Shown: positions 55,455 through 63,886 of the stretch, piece by piece
Numbering within the stretch: position 1 is the first letter of the stretch
Layout of the letters: each line of letters starts with the position of its first letter
Source: Breznakia pachnodae
GTDB lineage: Bacteria > Bacillota_I > Bacilli_A > Erysipelotrichales > Erysipelotrichaceae
Assembly (NCBI RefSeq): GCF_030814225.1
Contig: NZ_JAUSUR010000003.1
Coordinates: 1-64,000 of the forward strand
Direction: 5' to 3'
DNA: 64,000 nt
Translations under genes and position numbers: made by a program
The notes under the pieces: model-generated
What the model saw: the letters and a program-made list of their open reading frames with translations, nothing else
The model's database searches: none
What the model was told of the DNA's origin: nothing

Positions 55455-56144
55455 ATGAAAAGATTACTAATTGTAGATGATGAAACAAACATAAGAGATA
55501 TCGTTAAAAAGTATGCACAGTTTGAAGGTTATGAATACTGCGAAGCTGGAGATGGATTAGAAGCGATTGAAGTGATGAAGAAGGAAGATCACATTGATCT
55601 AGTAATCATGGATGCAATGATGCCGGAACTAGATGGATTTAGTGCATGTAAAGAAATACGTAAGTTCAGTAATGTTCCTATTTTAATGCTGTCAGCGAGA
55701 GGTGAAGAATATGATCGAATCCATGGGTTTGAAATCGGTGTAGACGATTATGTAGTAAAACCATTCTCACCAAAAGAATTAATGATGCGAATTGCAGCAA
55801 TTTTAAAAAGGTATCAGCGAGAAGATAACTCAGAAAAATTTGTTTATGATACATTTGAAATGAACTTCACTTCAAGAGTAGTAAAGATTGATAATCAGAG
55901 AATTGAACTTTCACCAAAAGAATACGATTTATTATTTTATTTGGTAAACAATAAAGATATTGCTCTTACTAGAGAGCAGTTAATTTCAAAAGTATGGGGT
56001 TATGATTTTTATGGAGATGATCGGACCCTTGATACACATATTAAGTTATTAAGAAAAAAACTGGGACAATACAGTACAACAATTGTCACATTGAGAGGAG
56101 TAGGTTATCGTTTTGAAACGAAAGAAGATGAGTCTCAGGAGTAG
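55455..56144 (+). CDS. OmpR/PhoB-family response regulator (system 2, possible PhoP)
   Basis: The 229-aa protein has a receiver domain (IVDDETNIRD, VIMDAMMPELDG, MLSARGEEYD, VKPFSPKEL) and a winged-helix domain ending TLRGVGYRFE. The start at 55455 follows AGGAGA. It overlaps the kinase gene by 17 bases. Its position beside pst-phoU and the PhoP-like repeat upstream suggest, without proving, a phosphate role. Confidence 0.92.
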   Translation: MKRLLIVDDETNIRDIVKKYAQFEGYEYCEAGDGLEAIEVMKKEDHIDLVIMDAMMPELDGFSACKEIRKFSNVPILMLSARGEEYDRIHGFEIGVDDYVVKPFSPKELMMRIAAILKRYQREDNSEKFVYDTFEMNFTSRVVKIDNQRIELSPKEYDLLFYLVNNKDIALTREQLISKVWGYDFYGDDRTLDTHIKLLRKKLGQYSTTIVTLRGVGYRFETKEDESQE

Positions 56145-57576
56145 AATAATTATATATATTCTAGCTTTTGCGATAGTTATAATTGCGATTCTTTGGTTAT
56201 TCCAGATAGTGTTTCTGGATGATTTTTATCGTGCAATAAAAACAGGGCAAATCAAAGATGCATCTTCCAATATATTAGATGTTATTAAAGATGAAAATGC
56301 TACTAAAGATGAGTTAGACACGTACATCAGTGAACTTGAATATAATAGTAATTATTGTGCTGTGGTGTTAGACAAAACTCAATATGGTACATATGCATTG
56401 TCAGGAGAGGACTATGAGCGGATTCTTTCTCGTAAAGTATGTGTTCAAAATGGAGTGGATAAAAATGCTATTGAGAGCTTATTAAAGAATGCAGGTAAAG
56501 CAGGAGGCTCGAAAACAGAATTTACGCAGCAAACCTTTACATTTACTGCTCAGAAAAGTACAAGTTTCACATCGATGTATTATGGAAAAATTGTGGATCT
56601 TAGTGATAAAGAAGGATATTTTATCTTTGTAAGTGGTAGTCTAACACCAATTGATGAAACTGTATCAACATTGGAAAGACAACTGTTAATTATTACAGGG
56701 GTTCTAATTTTCTTATCATTAATTGTAGCTTACATTATTGGAGAAGTTACTTCAAAGCCTATTCATAAGACAAATGAAAAAGCAAAGAAGCTGGCCGAGG
56801 GTAAGTTGGATATTTATTTTGATGGAAAAGGATATCTTGAGATTGATGAATTAAACGAGACTTTGAATTATGCAGTTCAGGAACTAAGTAAGGTAGAGAC
56901 GTTACGTAATGAACTGATTGCCAATATGTCACACGACTTACGAACACCGTTAACGATGATTGGTGGATATAGTGAAGTTATTCGTGACCTTCCTGGAGAA
57001 GATACAAAAGAAAACATTCAGGTAATTATTGATGAAACAAAACGACTGACAAATTTGGTAAACAATATTTTAGAATTATCAAAATTACAGGCAAATACAG
57101 AAGAATTAAAAACAGAACAGTTTAATTTAACTGATTTAATCAGAAGCACAGTTACTCGTTTGAATAAAATGATTGAAAATGATAACTATGAAATTATTGT
57201 TGAATCAAATGAAGAAGTGTTTGTGAATGCTGATCATGATAAGATTAATCAGGTTATTTACAATATTTTAGGAAATGCAATTCATTATACAGGTGAAGAT
57301 AAGAAGGTATATGTACGTCAGATTGTTCTTGATAACCGAGTGCGTATCGAAGTGGAAGATACAGGTAAAGGTATTAAACAGGAAGATATTCCATATGTTT
57401 GGGATCGTTACTATCAGCTAAAGAAAAATCATAAGCGTCAGGAACTAGGAACCGGTCTTGGGTTGAGTATTGTGAAAGGAATATTAGAACTGCATAGTGC
57501 AAGCTATGGAGTTCTCAGTGAGAAAGGAAAGGGTGCAATTTTCTACTTTGAACTCTTTATAGAGTCAAAAAAGTGA
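56128..57576 (+). CDS. HAMP-domain sensor histidine kinase (system 2)
   Basis: The 482-aa protein has a membrane helix (about 10-30), an external domain of about 150 residues, a second helix (about 190-210) and a HAMP linker. The phosphoacceptor motif is LIANMSHDLRTPLTMIGGYSEVI, and the ATPase domain has EDTGKGIKQED and GTGLGLSIVKGI. Unlike system 1 it has a sizeable external sensor and no PAS domain. Start 56128 lies inside the regulator gene. Confidence 0.93.
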   Translation: MSLRSRIIIYILAFAIVIIAILWLFQIVFLDDFYRAIKTGQIKDASSNILDVIKDENATKDELDTYISELEYNSNYCAVVLDKTQYGTYALSGEDYERILSRKVCVQNGVDKNAIESLLKNAGKAGGSKTEFTQQTFTFTAQKSTSFTSMYYGKIVDLSDKEGYFIFVSGSLTPIDETVSTLERQLLIITGVLIFLSLIVAYIIGEVTSKPIHKTNEKAKKLAEGKLDIYFDGKGYLEIDELNETLNYAVQELSKVETLRNELIANMSHDLRTPLTMIGGYSEVIRDLPGEDTKENIQVIIDETKRLTNLVNNILELSKLQANTEELKTEQFNLTDLIRSTVTRLNKMIENDNYEIIVESNEEVFVNADHDKINQVIYNILGNAIHYTGEDKKVYVRQIVLDNRVRIEVEDTGKGIKQEDIPYVWDRYYQLKKNHKRQELGTGLGLSIVKGILELHSASYGVLSEKGKGAIFYFELFIESKK

Positions 57577-57613
57577 TTTTTGTAACAAAAATATAACTCC
57601 CTGTTCATTAGAA

Positions 57614-57642
57614 TGGTCATTTTATTTTACACAGTATATAAT
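57614..57642 (+). promoter_or_regulatory. Promoter of the small lipoprotein gene
   Basis: TGGTCA (57614-57619), 17 bp, then TATAAT (57637-57642) gives a fair vegetative promoter 26 bases before the start codon. Confidence 0.55.
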
Positions 57643-57667
57643 GTAATTAGAATGGAGGGGCTATATT

Positions 57668-58084
57668 ATGAAAAAAGTGCTCGCTCTTTTCTGTGTACTA
57701 ACTATTCTACTTGTGGGATGTCAATCGGAAGCGGCTAACAATAGCGATACGTCAGAAAAAGAGCTAAAATCAAAAGTAGTTCTGATTGTTGGTCAGGATG
57801 ATGAGTCAGAAGTTGTGTTGAGTGACGAAGATGCCAAGAAACTTCATGATCTTTTAGATAGTGCGGTTTATGATGGCGACCAATATGATGAAGAAACGAA
57901 TCCTGATGGTTATCGTTTAAATCTTGCAAACAGTGATTATACATTGATTGAGAAAAAAGGCGATAAAATTGTTCAGACAATTTATGTGTGGAAGGAAACT
58001 GACCACATGAAAAAACAAAACAAATGGTATTTCTGTACAGATACAAAAGAACAGATTATAGAAATCGTTGAGAAGTATGTGTAG
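57668..58084 (+). CDS. Putative lipoprotein of unknown function
   Basis: The 138-aa protein has a clear lipobox (LLVGC, Cys near residue 18) and an acidic mature region. I recognise no domain. It has its own promoter, a GGAGGGG ribosome site and a terminator, so it is monocistronic. It lies after system 2, which could make it a target or accessory sensor, but nothing in the sequence shows that. Confidence 0.75.
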   Translation: MKKVLALFCVLTILLVGCQSEAANNSDTSEKELKSKVVLIVGQDDESEVVLSDEDAKKLHDLLDSAVYDGDQYDEETNPDGYRLNLANSDYTLIEKKGDKIVQTIYVWKETDHMKKQNKWYFCTDTKEQIIEIVEKYV

Positions 58085-58092
58085 AAAGCAGT

Positions 58093-58121
58093 AAAAGTGT
58101 GTGGAACTTCCACACACTTTT
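58093..58121 (+). terminator. Terminator of the lipoprotein gene
   Basis: AAAAGTGTGTGG (58093-58104) pairs perfectly with 58110-58121 and ends in a T-rich stretch. Confidence 0.88.
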
Positions 58122-58133
58122 ATTATCTTTATA

Positions 58134-58142
58134 TGCTATAAT
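58134..58142 (+). promoter_or_regulatory. Extended -10 promoter of rnmV, predicted leaderless
   Basis: TGC-TATAAT (58134-58142) ends six bases before the ATG of rnmV, so transcription should begin at or next to the A of the start codon. There is no ribosome site between. Confidence 0.6.
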
Positions 58143-58148
58143 TTATAT

Positions 58149-58688
58149 ATGAAATTGAAAGAAGTAATTGTTGTCGAGGGAAGACATGATACTGTAAAAC
58201 TGCAAAGTTTTTTTGATGTAGATACAATTGAGACAAATGGTTTACATTTATCTAAAGATAAAATTGAATCAATTCGTAAACTGAATGACAAACGTGGAGT
58301 GATTCTGTTTCTTGATCCTGATAGTGCAGGTGAGCGAATACGTAAACGTCTGAATGATGCCATTCCTAATTTGAAGAATGCCTTTATTGATAAAAAGAAA
58401 TGCAGGACAAGTAAAAAAGTAGGAATTGAACATGCAGATAAAGAAGCGTTAGAAGAAGCTTTGGCACATACAATTACGTATGATAAAGAAATCACAGAAA
58501 GTCTGTCTTATACAGATTATCTTTCAATGGGATTTCAGGGACGTGAAGATTCGCGTCAATTAAGAAAGGTTATTGGAAACCATCTCTTTTTGGGAGAGTG
58601 CAATGCTAAGACATTGTTTAAGCGTTTAAATATGTTTCAGATAACCAAAGAAGAACTAGAAGAGATGATCGAGGAACTTTATGAGTAA
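58149..58688 (+). CDS. rnmV: Ribonuclease M5 (5S rRNA maturation)
   Basis: RNase M5 trims precursor 5S rRNA at both ends. The 179-aa protein has a Toprim domain: VVEGRHDTVKL carries the catalytic Glu and FLDPDSAGERIRKRL the DxD. The ATG at 58149 starts MKLKEVIVVEGRHD; an upstream GTG frame at 58101 runs through the terminator hairpin and is rejected. It overlaps ksgA by 8 bases, a conserved Bacillota pairing. Confidence 0.93.
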   Translation: MKLKEVIVVEGRHDTVKLQSFFDVDTIETNGLHLSKDKIESIRKLNDKRGVILFLDPDSAGERIRKRLNDAIPNLKNAFIDKKKCRTSKKVGIEHADKEALEEALAHTITYDKEITESLSYTDYLSMGFQGREDSRQLRKVIGNHLFLGECNAKTLFKRLNMFQITKEELEEMIEELYE

Positions 58689-59526
58689 AATAATTGCAAC
58701 ACCATCGAATACCAAAGAAATACTGGAAACTTATGATCTGTATGCGAAGAAGAATTATGGACAAAACTTCTTGGTAGAATCACAGATTGTAGAAAAAATT
58801 GCCAGAAACGCAGTACCAAATGACGATACTGTTGTAATTGAAGTAGGACCAGGAATTGGTGCACTTACTCAGTTTTTGGCGAAGTATGCCAAGAAGGTCG
58901 TTGCATTTGAGATTGATGAGCGATTAATTCCTGTTCTTGCAGATACATTACAGGATGAAGATAATGTGGAAGTGATACAGGAAGACTTTCTGAATGTTGA
59001 TTTAAAAGAATTTGTTGGGAAGTATGGAGAGGTCGTAGTTGCCGCAAATCTTCCTTATTATATAACAACACCAATCTTATTTAAGATATTTGAAAGTAAT
59101 GCAGATATAAAGCAGATTACGGTAATGATGCAAAAAGAAGTAGCAGATCGTTTTGGCGCAGAAGTAAATACAAAAGATTATAATGCTTTGAGTATTATTA
59201 CACAGTATAATTATGAAGTAAAAACAATTATGAAGATAAGTAAACATGTATTCAATCCAAAACCAAATGTGGATAGTGCAGTTGTTCAGTTTACCTATTG
59301 CCCTAGTAATTTAGTAAAGGATGAACAAGGATTCTTTCAAATGGTAAAGGCTTGTTTCAAACAGCGCAGAAAAACGATATTAAATAACTATGGCGAATAT
59401 TTAAAGGATAAAGAAAAAGCAAAACAGAATCTTGATAAAGCAGAAATTGCTTATGCAGCAAGAGCAGAGAGTTTGCCACAAGAAGCGTTTGTTCGCTTAT
59501 ATGAGGTAGAATGCAATGAAGATTAA
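58681..59526 (+). CDS. ksgA: 16S rRNA (adenine1518/1519-N6)-dimethyltransferase
   Basis: KsgA/RsmA dimethylates two adenines near the 3' end of 16S rRNA. The 281-aa protein shows GQNFLVE, the SAM-binding motif EVGPGIGALT and the catalytic NLPYYITTPI. It overlaps rnmV upstream and ispE downstream (11 bases), so the three are probably one operon. Confidence 0.96.
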   Translation: MSKIIATPSNTKEILETYDLYAKKNYGQNFLVESQIVEKIARNAVPNDDTVVIEVGPGIGALTQFLAKYAKKVVAFEIDERLIPVLADTLQDEDNVEVIQEDFLNVDLKEFVGKYGEVVVAANLPYYITTPILFKIFESNADIKQITVMMQKEVADRFGAEVNTKDYNALSIITQYNYEVKTIMKISKHVFNPKPNVDSAVVQFTYCPSNLVKDEQGFFQMVKACFKQRRKTILNNYGEYLKDKEKAKQNLDKAEIAYAARAESLPQEAFVRLYEVECNED

Positions 59527-60355
59527 GGCATATGGAAAAATCAATTTATCACTGAATGTATTACGAAGAAGAGAAGATGGATATCATGATCTGGATATGA
59601 TTATGGCACCAATTTCCTTACATGATACACTAGATGTGGAGTTATCAGATGCTGATATGTTTACAAGTAATATCGAGATGGAATTTACTTCAGACAATAC
59701 CATATGTAAGGCGATTGAATTAATGCGAGAGGCATATAATATAAAAGAATGTTTTAAAATTCATGTGGATAAGCAAATCCCAATGCAAGCAGGCCTTGCT
59801 GGGGGAAGTGCAGATGGTGCTGCTATGTTAGTGGCAATCAATGAACTGTGTAAGCTGCAGGTGAGTGAAGAAGAACTCGCAGTGATTGCACTAAAGATTG
59901 GTGCGGATGTTCCTTTCTGTTTAAAAAACCAGATATGTCGGGTTCGTGGGATTGGTGAGAAGTTAGAAGCGATTCATACTCAATTGGAATACAAGGTACT
60001 GTTGGTGAAGCCGCAAAGTGGTGTCTCTACGAAAGAAGCATATGAAAATATTGATTTTGATACTTGTATTCATCCTGATATTGAAGAAGCATTAAGTCGA
60101 TTAGAAAACAATGATTCATCGTTTGTAAAGTATCTGGGTAATACCTTAGAGGCTTCAGCGATGAAAGTGAATAAAGAAATTATAGAAGTTAAGCGTAAAA
60201 TGAGCGATTTCCCCTTCGATTGTGTTATGATGTCAGGGAGTGGTTCATGTGTGTTTGGGCTAACTGCAGATCAGGGGATCATCAATAGTGCGAAAGATAT
60301 GTTACAGGGACAATATGAATTTGTAGAAGAATGCAAATTGTTGAGTAAAAGGTAA
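59516..60355 (+). CDS. ispE: 4-diphosphocytidyl-2-C-methyl-D-erythritol kinase
   Basis: IspE is a GHMP kinase of the MEP isoprenoid pathway. The 279-aa protein begins KAYGKINLSLNVL and has the ATP loop PMQAGLAGGSADGAAML (near residue 87) and the C-terminal MMSGSGSCVFG motif. Its presence implies that isoprenoids are made by the MEP route. Confidence 0.96.
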   Translation: MKIKAYGKINLSLNVLRRREDGYHDLDMIMAPISLHDTLDVELSDADMFTSNIEMEFTSDNTICKAIELMREAYNIKECFKIHVDKQIPMQAGLAGGSADGAAMLVAINELCKLQVSEEELAVIALKIGADVPFCLKNQICRVRGIGEKLEAIHTQLEYKVLLVKPQSGVSTKEAYENIDFDTCIHPDIEEALSRLENNDSSFVKYLGNTLEASAMKVNKEIIEVKRKMSDFPFDCVMMSGSGSCVFGLTADQGIINSAKDMLQGQYEFVEECKLLSKR

Positions 60356-60365
60356 GGTGAGGACT

Positions 60366-61166
60366 GTGGCTTTATTTAAGAGAAAAGAGAAAAAAAATCA
60401 CAAAAAGAAAGTTCATAAAATCAAGATTCATAAGGTAAGTGAAAACTGGGAAGTTTACTTCACAGATACTTCTGCTATTCGTTTGGATCTAGGATTGCCA
60501 GAGGAACGAATTTTTGATGATTTAAATCATACTTATATCTTACGTGTTTTCTTTGATCACCAGTATGCCAGTGGTTTCCCAACAAAGGATACATCAGCGA
60601 AACTTTATAAGATTGAAGATGAGTTTGCTACCAGTTGGGATATGGATGGATTCTATATGGTTGGAGTCAAAACAAATCAGGGAGCACGTGAATTTGTTTT
60701 TATGAGTGAAGTAGAGGTTAAGTGGGATGTGATGTGTCGTAAAGTAATGCGTCGTCACAAGAACATGATGTATGAACTGGAATCAATTTTCTATGATGAA
60801 GGAGAATACTATAACACAAACTTATATCCTGATATTTATGGATTTAACTGGATTAAGAATCATAAGATTATTAAGAACTTAGAAGCACAAGGTGAAAAGT
60901 TTGAAACGAAACGTCAAATTGATTTCTATGCATACTTCAATGATGAAGCAAATGCTAGATTATTTGAAAAAAGTTTAAATGAATCAGAATATGATTTTGA
61001 ACTTGTGGAAGTAAGCTTAAGTGAACGACAAGATTATCAGGTGTATTTCACGATTAAGGATATTCCAGAGATGGGTTTGATTACAGCAATCAGTGAATAT
61101 GTTGTACAACTTTGTGAAGAAGGTAAAGGTACTTTTGATGGATGGGGTACAACAATTAGAAAATAA
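60366..61166 (+). CDS. DUF695/RraB-like domain protein
   Basis: The protein of about 266 aa begins with a very basic segment (MALFKRKEKKNHKKK). A DUF695-like domain (about 20-150, NWEVYFTDTSAIRLDLGL) and a C-terminal region resembling RraB (about 170-265, IDFYAYFNDEANARLFEKSL; DGWGTTI) follow. RraB proteins modulate RNase E in enterobacteria; in Bacillota the role is unknown. GTG 60366 is preferred because AGGTGAGG lies just upstream; GTG 60357 is the alternative. It follows ispE closely and ends at a terminator. Confidence 0.72.
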   Translation: MALFKRKEKKNHKKKVHKIKIHKVSENWEVYFTDTSAIRLDLGLPEERIFDDLNHTYILRVFFDHQYASGFPTKDTSAKLYKIEDEFATSWDMDGFYMVGVKTNQGAREFVFMSEVEVKWDVMCRKVMRRHKNMMYELESIFYDEGEYYNTNLYPDIYGFNWIKNHKIIKNLEAQGEKFETKRQIDFYAYFNDEANARLFEKSLNESEYDFELVEVSLSERQDYQVYFTIKDIPEMGLITAISEYVVQLCEEGKGTFDGWGTTIRK

Positions 61167-61171
61167 AGAGC

Positions 61172-61203
61172 AGCACATAATGAATTTTGTTATGTGCTTT
61201 TTA
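61172..61203 (+). terminator. Terminator after the RraB-like gene
   Basis: AGCACATAA (61172-61180) pairs with TTATGTGCT (61190-61198), followed by TTTTTA. Confidence 0.85.
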
Positions 61204-61217
61204 TAAATAGGAGAGTT

Positions 61218-61598
61218 ATGGAACGTATATACAAACCATTGTCTGAGAAGACAAGAGAAGAAGTAAAAGAAATATTGGAATCAAATGATATGGATGCACT
61301 TATCACATTACCATTGTCACTTGGTGAATATGAACCAGACTGGAAGTTTGCGCAAGATACATGTATGAAACTTGCTCAACATGAAGATGAACGAGTGAGG
61401 GCGAATGCGGCACTGGGACTTGCCTATGTTGCTCGTACCAAAGGTAAGCTAGAAAAGAATCTTGTAAAGCCAGTGCTGCTGCAACTTCTAAATAATTGTG
61501 AAGAGTATCAGTGGAGAGTGATTGATGCAATTAATGATATTAATTTGTATATGAATTGGCGTATTGGGAAAAAGGCAATTAAAAGGATTGAAAAATAG
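61218..61598 (+). CDS. HEAT-repeat-like small protein
   Basis: The 126-aa protein looks all-helical, with HEAT-like helix pairs (EDERVRANAALGLAYVAR; CEEYQWRVIDAINDI). The start at 61218 follows AGGAGA. Such proteins are usually interaction scaffolds; no partner is evident. Confidence 0.7.
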   Translation: MERIYKPLSEKTREEVKEILESNDMDALITLPLSLGEYEPDWKFAQDTCMKLAQHEDERVRANAALGLAYVARTKGKLEKNLVKPVLLQLLNNCEEYQWRVIDAINDINLYMNWRIGKKAIKRIEK

Positions 61599-61612
61599 TA
61601 TAAATTTTTTCA

Positions 61613-61641
61613 TTGAAATTTTATATTAACTATGCGATTAT
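61613..61641 (+). promoter_or_regulatory. Promoter of the radical SAM gene, predicted leaderless
   Basis: TTGAAA (61613-61618), 17 bp, TGC-extended GATTAT (61636-61641), then six bases to the ATG. The layout matches the rnmV promoter, and no ribosome site is present. Confidence 0.55.
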
Positions 61642-61647
61642 GAAACC

Positions 61648-62526
61648 ATGAAAACAGTAAAAGCAAAAACCATTATGCAAACAATGAAAAATGGAAATAA
61701 CTGGTTTGGTCCAGATTATAATATGAATCTATACCGTGGATGTTGCCACGGTTGTATTTATTGTGACAGCAGAAGCAATTGTTATCGAGTAGAGAACTTT
61801 GATGAGGTAACAGTGAAAGAAGATGCATTACGTATCTTAGATCGCGAATTATCTTATAAGAAAAAAGGAGTTGTAGGCTTAGGTGCAATGTCTGATCACT
61901 ACAATCCATTTGAAAAAGAAATGAACGTTACTCGCGGAGCACTGGAATTATTAGCCAGACATGGGTATGGTTTATCGATGGAAACAAAGAGTGCTATGAT
62001 TACTCGTGATATTGATGTATTCAAAAAGATTATGGAACGTCATAACCTGCTTTTAAAAATGACAATTACCTGTGCAGATGATAATCTCAGTCGCAAGATT
62101 GAGCCATATGTATCCGTATCAAGTGAGCGCTTTGCAGCGATTAAAGAGTTGAGTGATGCAGGAATCTTTACTGGAGTATTATTTACCCCATGGCTTCCTT
62201 TTATTACGGATACAGAAGAAAATGTAAGAGAAGTGGTTAGAAAGTCATATGAAGCAGGTGCTAAGTTTGTCTTTGCCTTTTCTGGGGTTACATTAAGAGA
62301 AAATCAGATGGAATACTATTTTGAGAAACTAGATGAATTATTTCCTGGGTTATCAGATAAGTATCGTCAGGTATATCGAGGAAAGTATATGTGTAATACG
62401 TTAAATAAAGGATTACATAAATTGTTTGAGAGTGAATGCAGGAAATATGGACTGTTATATCGGATGGGTGATATTATCGCTGCATATAAAAAACCAAGGG
62501 GTATTGTGCAGGAAAGCCTGTTTTAA
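61648..62526 (+). CDS. Radical SAM protein, spore photoproduct lyase-like (SPL) family
   Basis: The 292-aa protein has the radical SAM cluster motif in YRGCCHGCIYCDSRS (near residue 35) and resembles the SPL-like/Rv2578c group. It has KSAMITRD and FTPWLPFITDTEENV but lacks the length of true spore photoproduct lyase. The function is unknown; repair or small-molecule chemistry is possible. It is monocistronic and probably translated from a leaderless mRNA. Confidence 0.85.
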   Translation: MKTVKAKTIMQTMKNGNNWFGPDYNMNLYRGCCHGCIYCDSRSNCYRVENFDEVTVKEDALRILDRELSYKKKGVVGLGAMSDHYNPFEKEMNVTRGALELLARHGYGLSMETKSAMITRDIDVFKKIMERHNLLLKMTITCADDNLSRKIEPYVSVSSERFAAIKELSDAGIFTGVLFTPWLPFITDTEENVREVVRKSYEAGAKFVFAFSGVTLRENQMEYYFEKLDELFPGLSDKYRQVYRGKYMCNTLNKGLHKLFESECRKYGLLYRMGDIIAAYKKPRGIVQESLF

Positions 62527-62625
62527 ATGTCATGAAAACATTGGAAAATGTACCATGAATGATGGTAAAAAGACTTGATTTATGATAGTATAAGCAGTAC
62601 AAAATAAGATTTTGGAGGACAACTT

Positions 62626-63348
62626 ATGCAAGACTTAAATATTAAAGGATTAACTATTGGTGAGATGCCATCAAAAATCTGTGTGCCAATTACGGCAAGT
62701 ACACAAGATACAATTCTTGAAGAAGCAAAAGAAATTACAAAAACAAAAGCGCAACTAGTAGAGTGGCGCTGTGATTATTATGAAGACTGTAAGGATATCG
62801 CAAAGGTAGTGGATACATTAAAGAAACTGTCTGCTATCTTAGTTAAACTTCCATTGATTTTCACATTCCGTACAATCAATGAAGGTGGAAACTGTGATAT
62901 TAAAGCAAGTGAATACTTACTGCTTTATAAAACAGCAATGTTGAGTAAAACAGTAGACTTGGTAGATGTAGAGTTTATGCGTGAAGAAGCAACAATCAAC
63001 AATATTATAAAACATGCAAAGACAGCAGGTATTGCTGTGATCCTATCACACCATGATTTTGATTCTACTCCACCGCAAGATAAGATTGTCAGTCGCCTTC
63101 GTATGATGGAGAAGATGGGTGCTCATATCTGTAAGGTGGCATACATGCCTAGAAATGAGAGTGATGTTGAAAATATGAAAGCATCATGTAACTTGGCAAA
63201 AAATGAAGAAATTCGTTTTGTTGCAATCTCAATGGGTGAGTTAGGAAAATCAACAAGACTGGATGCAAGTGAACTTGGAAGTTGTATAACTTTCGCTTCA
63301 TTTGGTAATGAAAGTGCACCTGGGCAAATTCAAATAAACGAACTGTGA
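62626..63348 (+). CDS. aroD: Type I 3-dehydroquinate dehydratase
   Basis: AroD dehydrates 3-dehydroquinate to 3-dehydroshikimate through a lysine Schiff base. The 240-aa protein has FTFRTINEGG, VDVEFM, SHHDFDSTPP with the catalytic His, and CKVAYMP with the Schiff-base Lys. A GGAGG site precedes the start. No other shikimate gene is nearby. Confidence 0.96.
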   Translation: MQDLNIKGLTIGEMPSKICVPITASTQDTILEEAKEITKTKAQLVEWRCDYYEDCKDIAKVVDTLKKLSAILVKLPLIFTFRTINEGGNCDIKASEYLLLYKTAMLSKTVDLVDVEFMREEATINNIIKHAKTAGIAVILSHHDFDSTPPQDKIVSRLRMMEKMGAHICKVAYMPRNESDVENMKASCNLAKNEEIRFVAISMGELGKSTRLDASELGSCITFASFGNESAPGQIQINEL

Positions 63349-63388
63349 AAATTATTTCCTTATATTGATATACAAAATCAGATATAAG

Positions 63389-63417
63389 TGAACCTTTTTC
63401 CTCTAAAAAGTGTCTTA
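63389..63417 (+). promoter_or_regulatory. ECF-type promoter E, upstream of the sigma-4 fragment
   Basis: TGAACC (63389-63394), 17 bp, then GTCTTA (63412-63417). The start codon follows 55 bases later. Confidence 0.65.
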
Positions 63418-63471
63418 TATATGTAGGGGTTATTTACTAAAAGTAAGATAAAAAGAAGGTAGAGGTTACTA

Positions 63472-63816
63472 ATGGAAATAAGAAGAGACGTTATTCAAGC
63501 GGTAAAAGTTGAAATTGAAAATATGCCAGTAAAATACAAATTCATTGCTTTGCTTTGGTATTTTGAGCAGTTTACAGTGGTGGATATTTCTAATATATTA
63601 AATATACCAGAAGAGATTGTAGAAATACGGATTGATAAGGTAGAAAGTCTGATTCGACCAAAAATTGATACTCAGGTTGAAGAAAGAATATCAAATTCTT
63701 TACAAATGCCTTTCATTGTATCAAGAGCATTTGATCTGATTATTCAAAACTACAAAATGCCATCAGATGCTGAGAACCGTATTTATGGTAATATAATGAA
63801 TAAATGTTTATCTTAG
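63472..63816 (+). CDS. Stand-alone sigma region-4 protein, paralog of the membrane sigma factors
   Basis: The 114-aa protein aligns with residues about 120-225 of the two sigma factors at 25040 and 35225. It covers region 4 (KFIALLWYFEQFTVVDISNIL, ending DKVESLIRPKI) and the juxtamembrane segment (SLQMPFIVSRAFDLIIQ against SVTMVPIVFEAFKKLID). It has no region 2, membrane helix or external domain, and no remnants of them are seen upstream. It has a start with an AGAGG site, a promoter and a terminator, so it looks like a gene in its own right. It could compete for the -35 element, bind RNA polymerase or be a decaying copy. Confidence 0.78.
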   Translation: MEIRRDVIQAVKVEIENMPVKYKFIALLWYFEQFTVVDISNILNIPEEIVEIRIDKVESLIRPKIDTQVEERISNSLQMPFIVSRAFDLIIQNYKMPSDAENRIYGNIMNKCLS

Positions 63817-63842
63817 GGAGCAGAAATTTTCTGTTCCTTTTT
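63817..63842 (+). terminator. Terminator of the sigma-4 gene
   Basis: GGAGCAGAAA (63817-63826) pairs with TTTCTGTTCC (63828-63837) with one G-T pair, then a T-run. Confidence 0.75.
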
Positions 63843-63851
63843 GTATCGTTG

Positions 63852-63880
63852 TTGACGCATAATTTATTCTGTGATATTCT
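63852..63880 (+). promoter_or_regulatory. SigA-type promoter of the ZIP transporter gene
   Basis: TTGACG (63852-63857), 17 bp, then TATTCT (63875-63880). Confidence 0.7.
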
Positions 63881-63886
63881 ATGTAT

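Noticed and set aside
653..61330. Further GAACC matches inside genes (for example near 653, 17358, 18096, 46868 and 61330)
   Set aside because: They fall within coding sequence without the matched -10 box, so they are expected by chance.
63472..63816. The sigma-4 gene as a sequencing frameshift of a full-length copy
   Set aside because: The preceding DNA encodes aroD and a terminator/promoter region, with no sign of region 2 in any frame.
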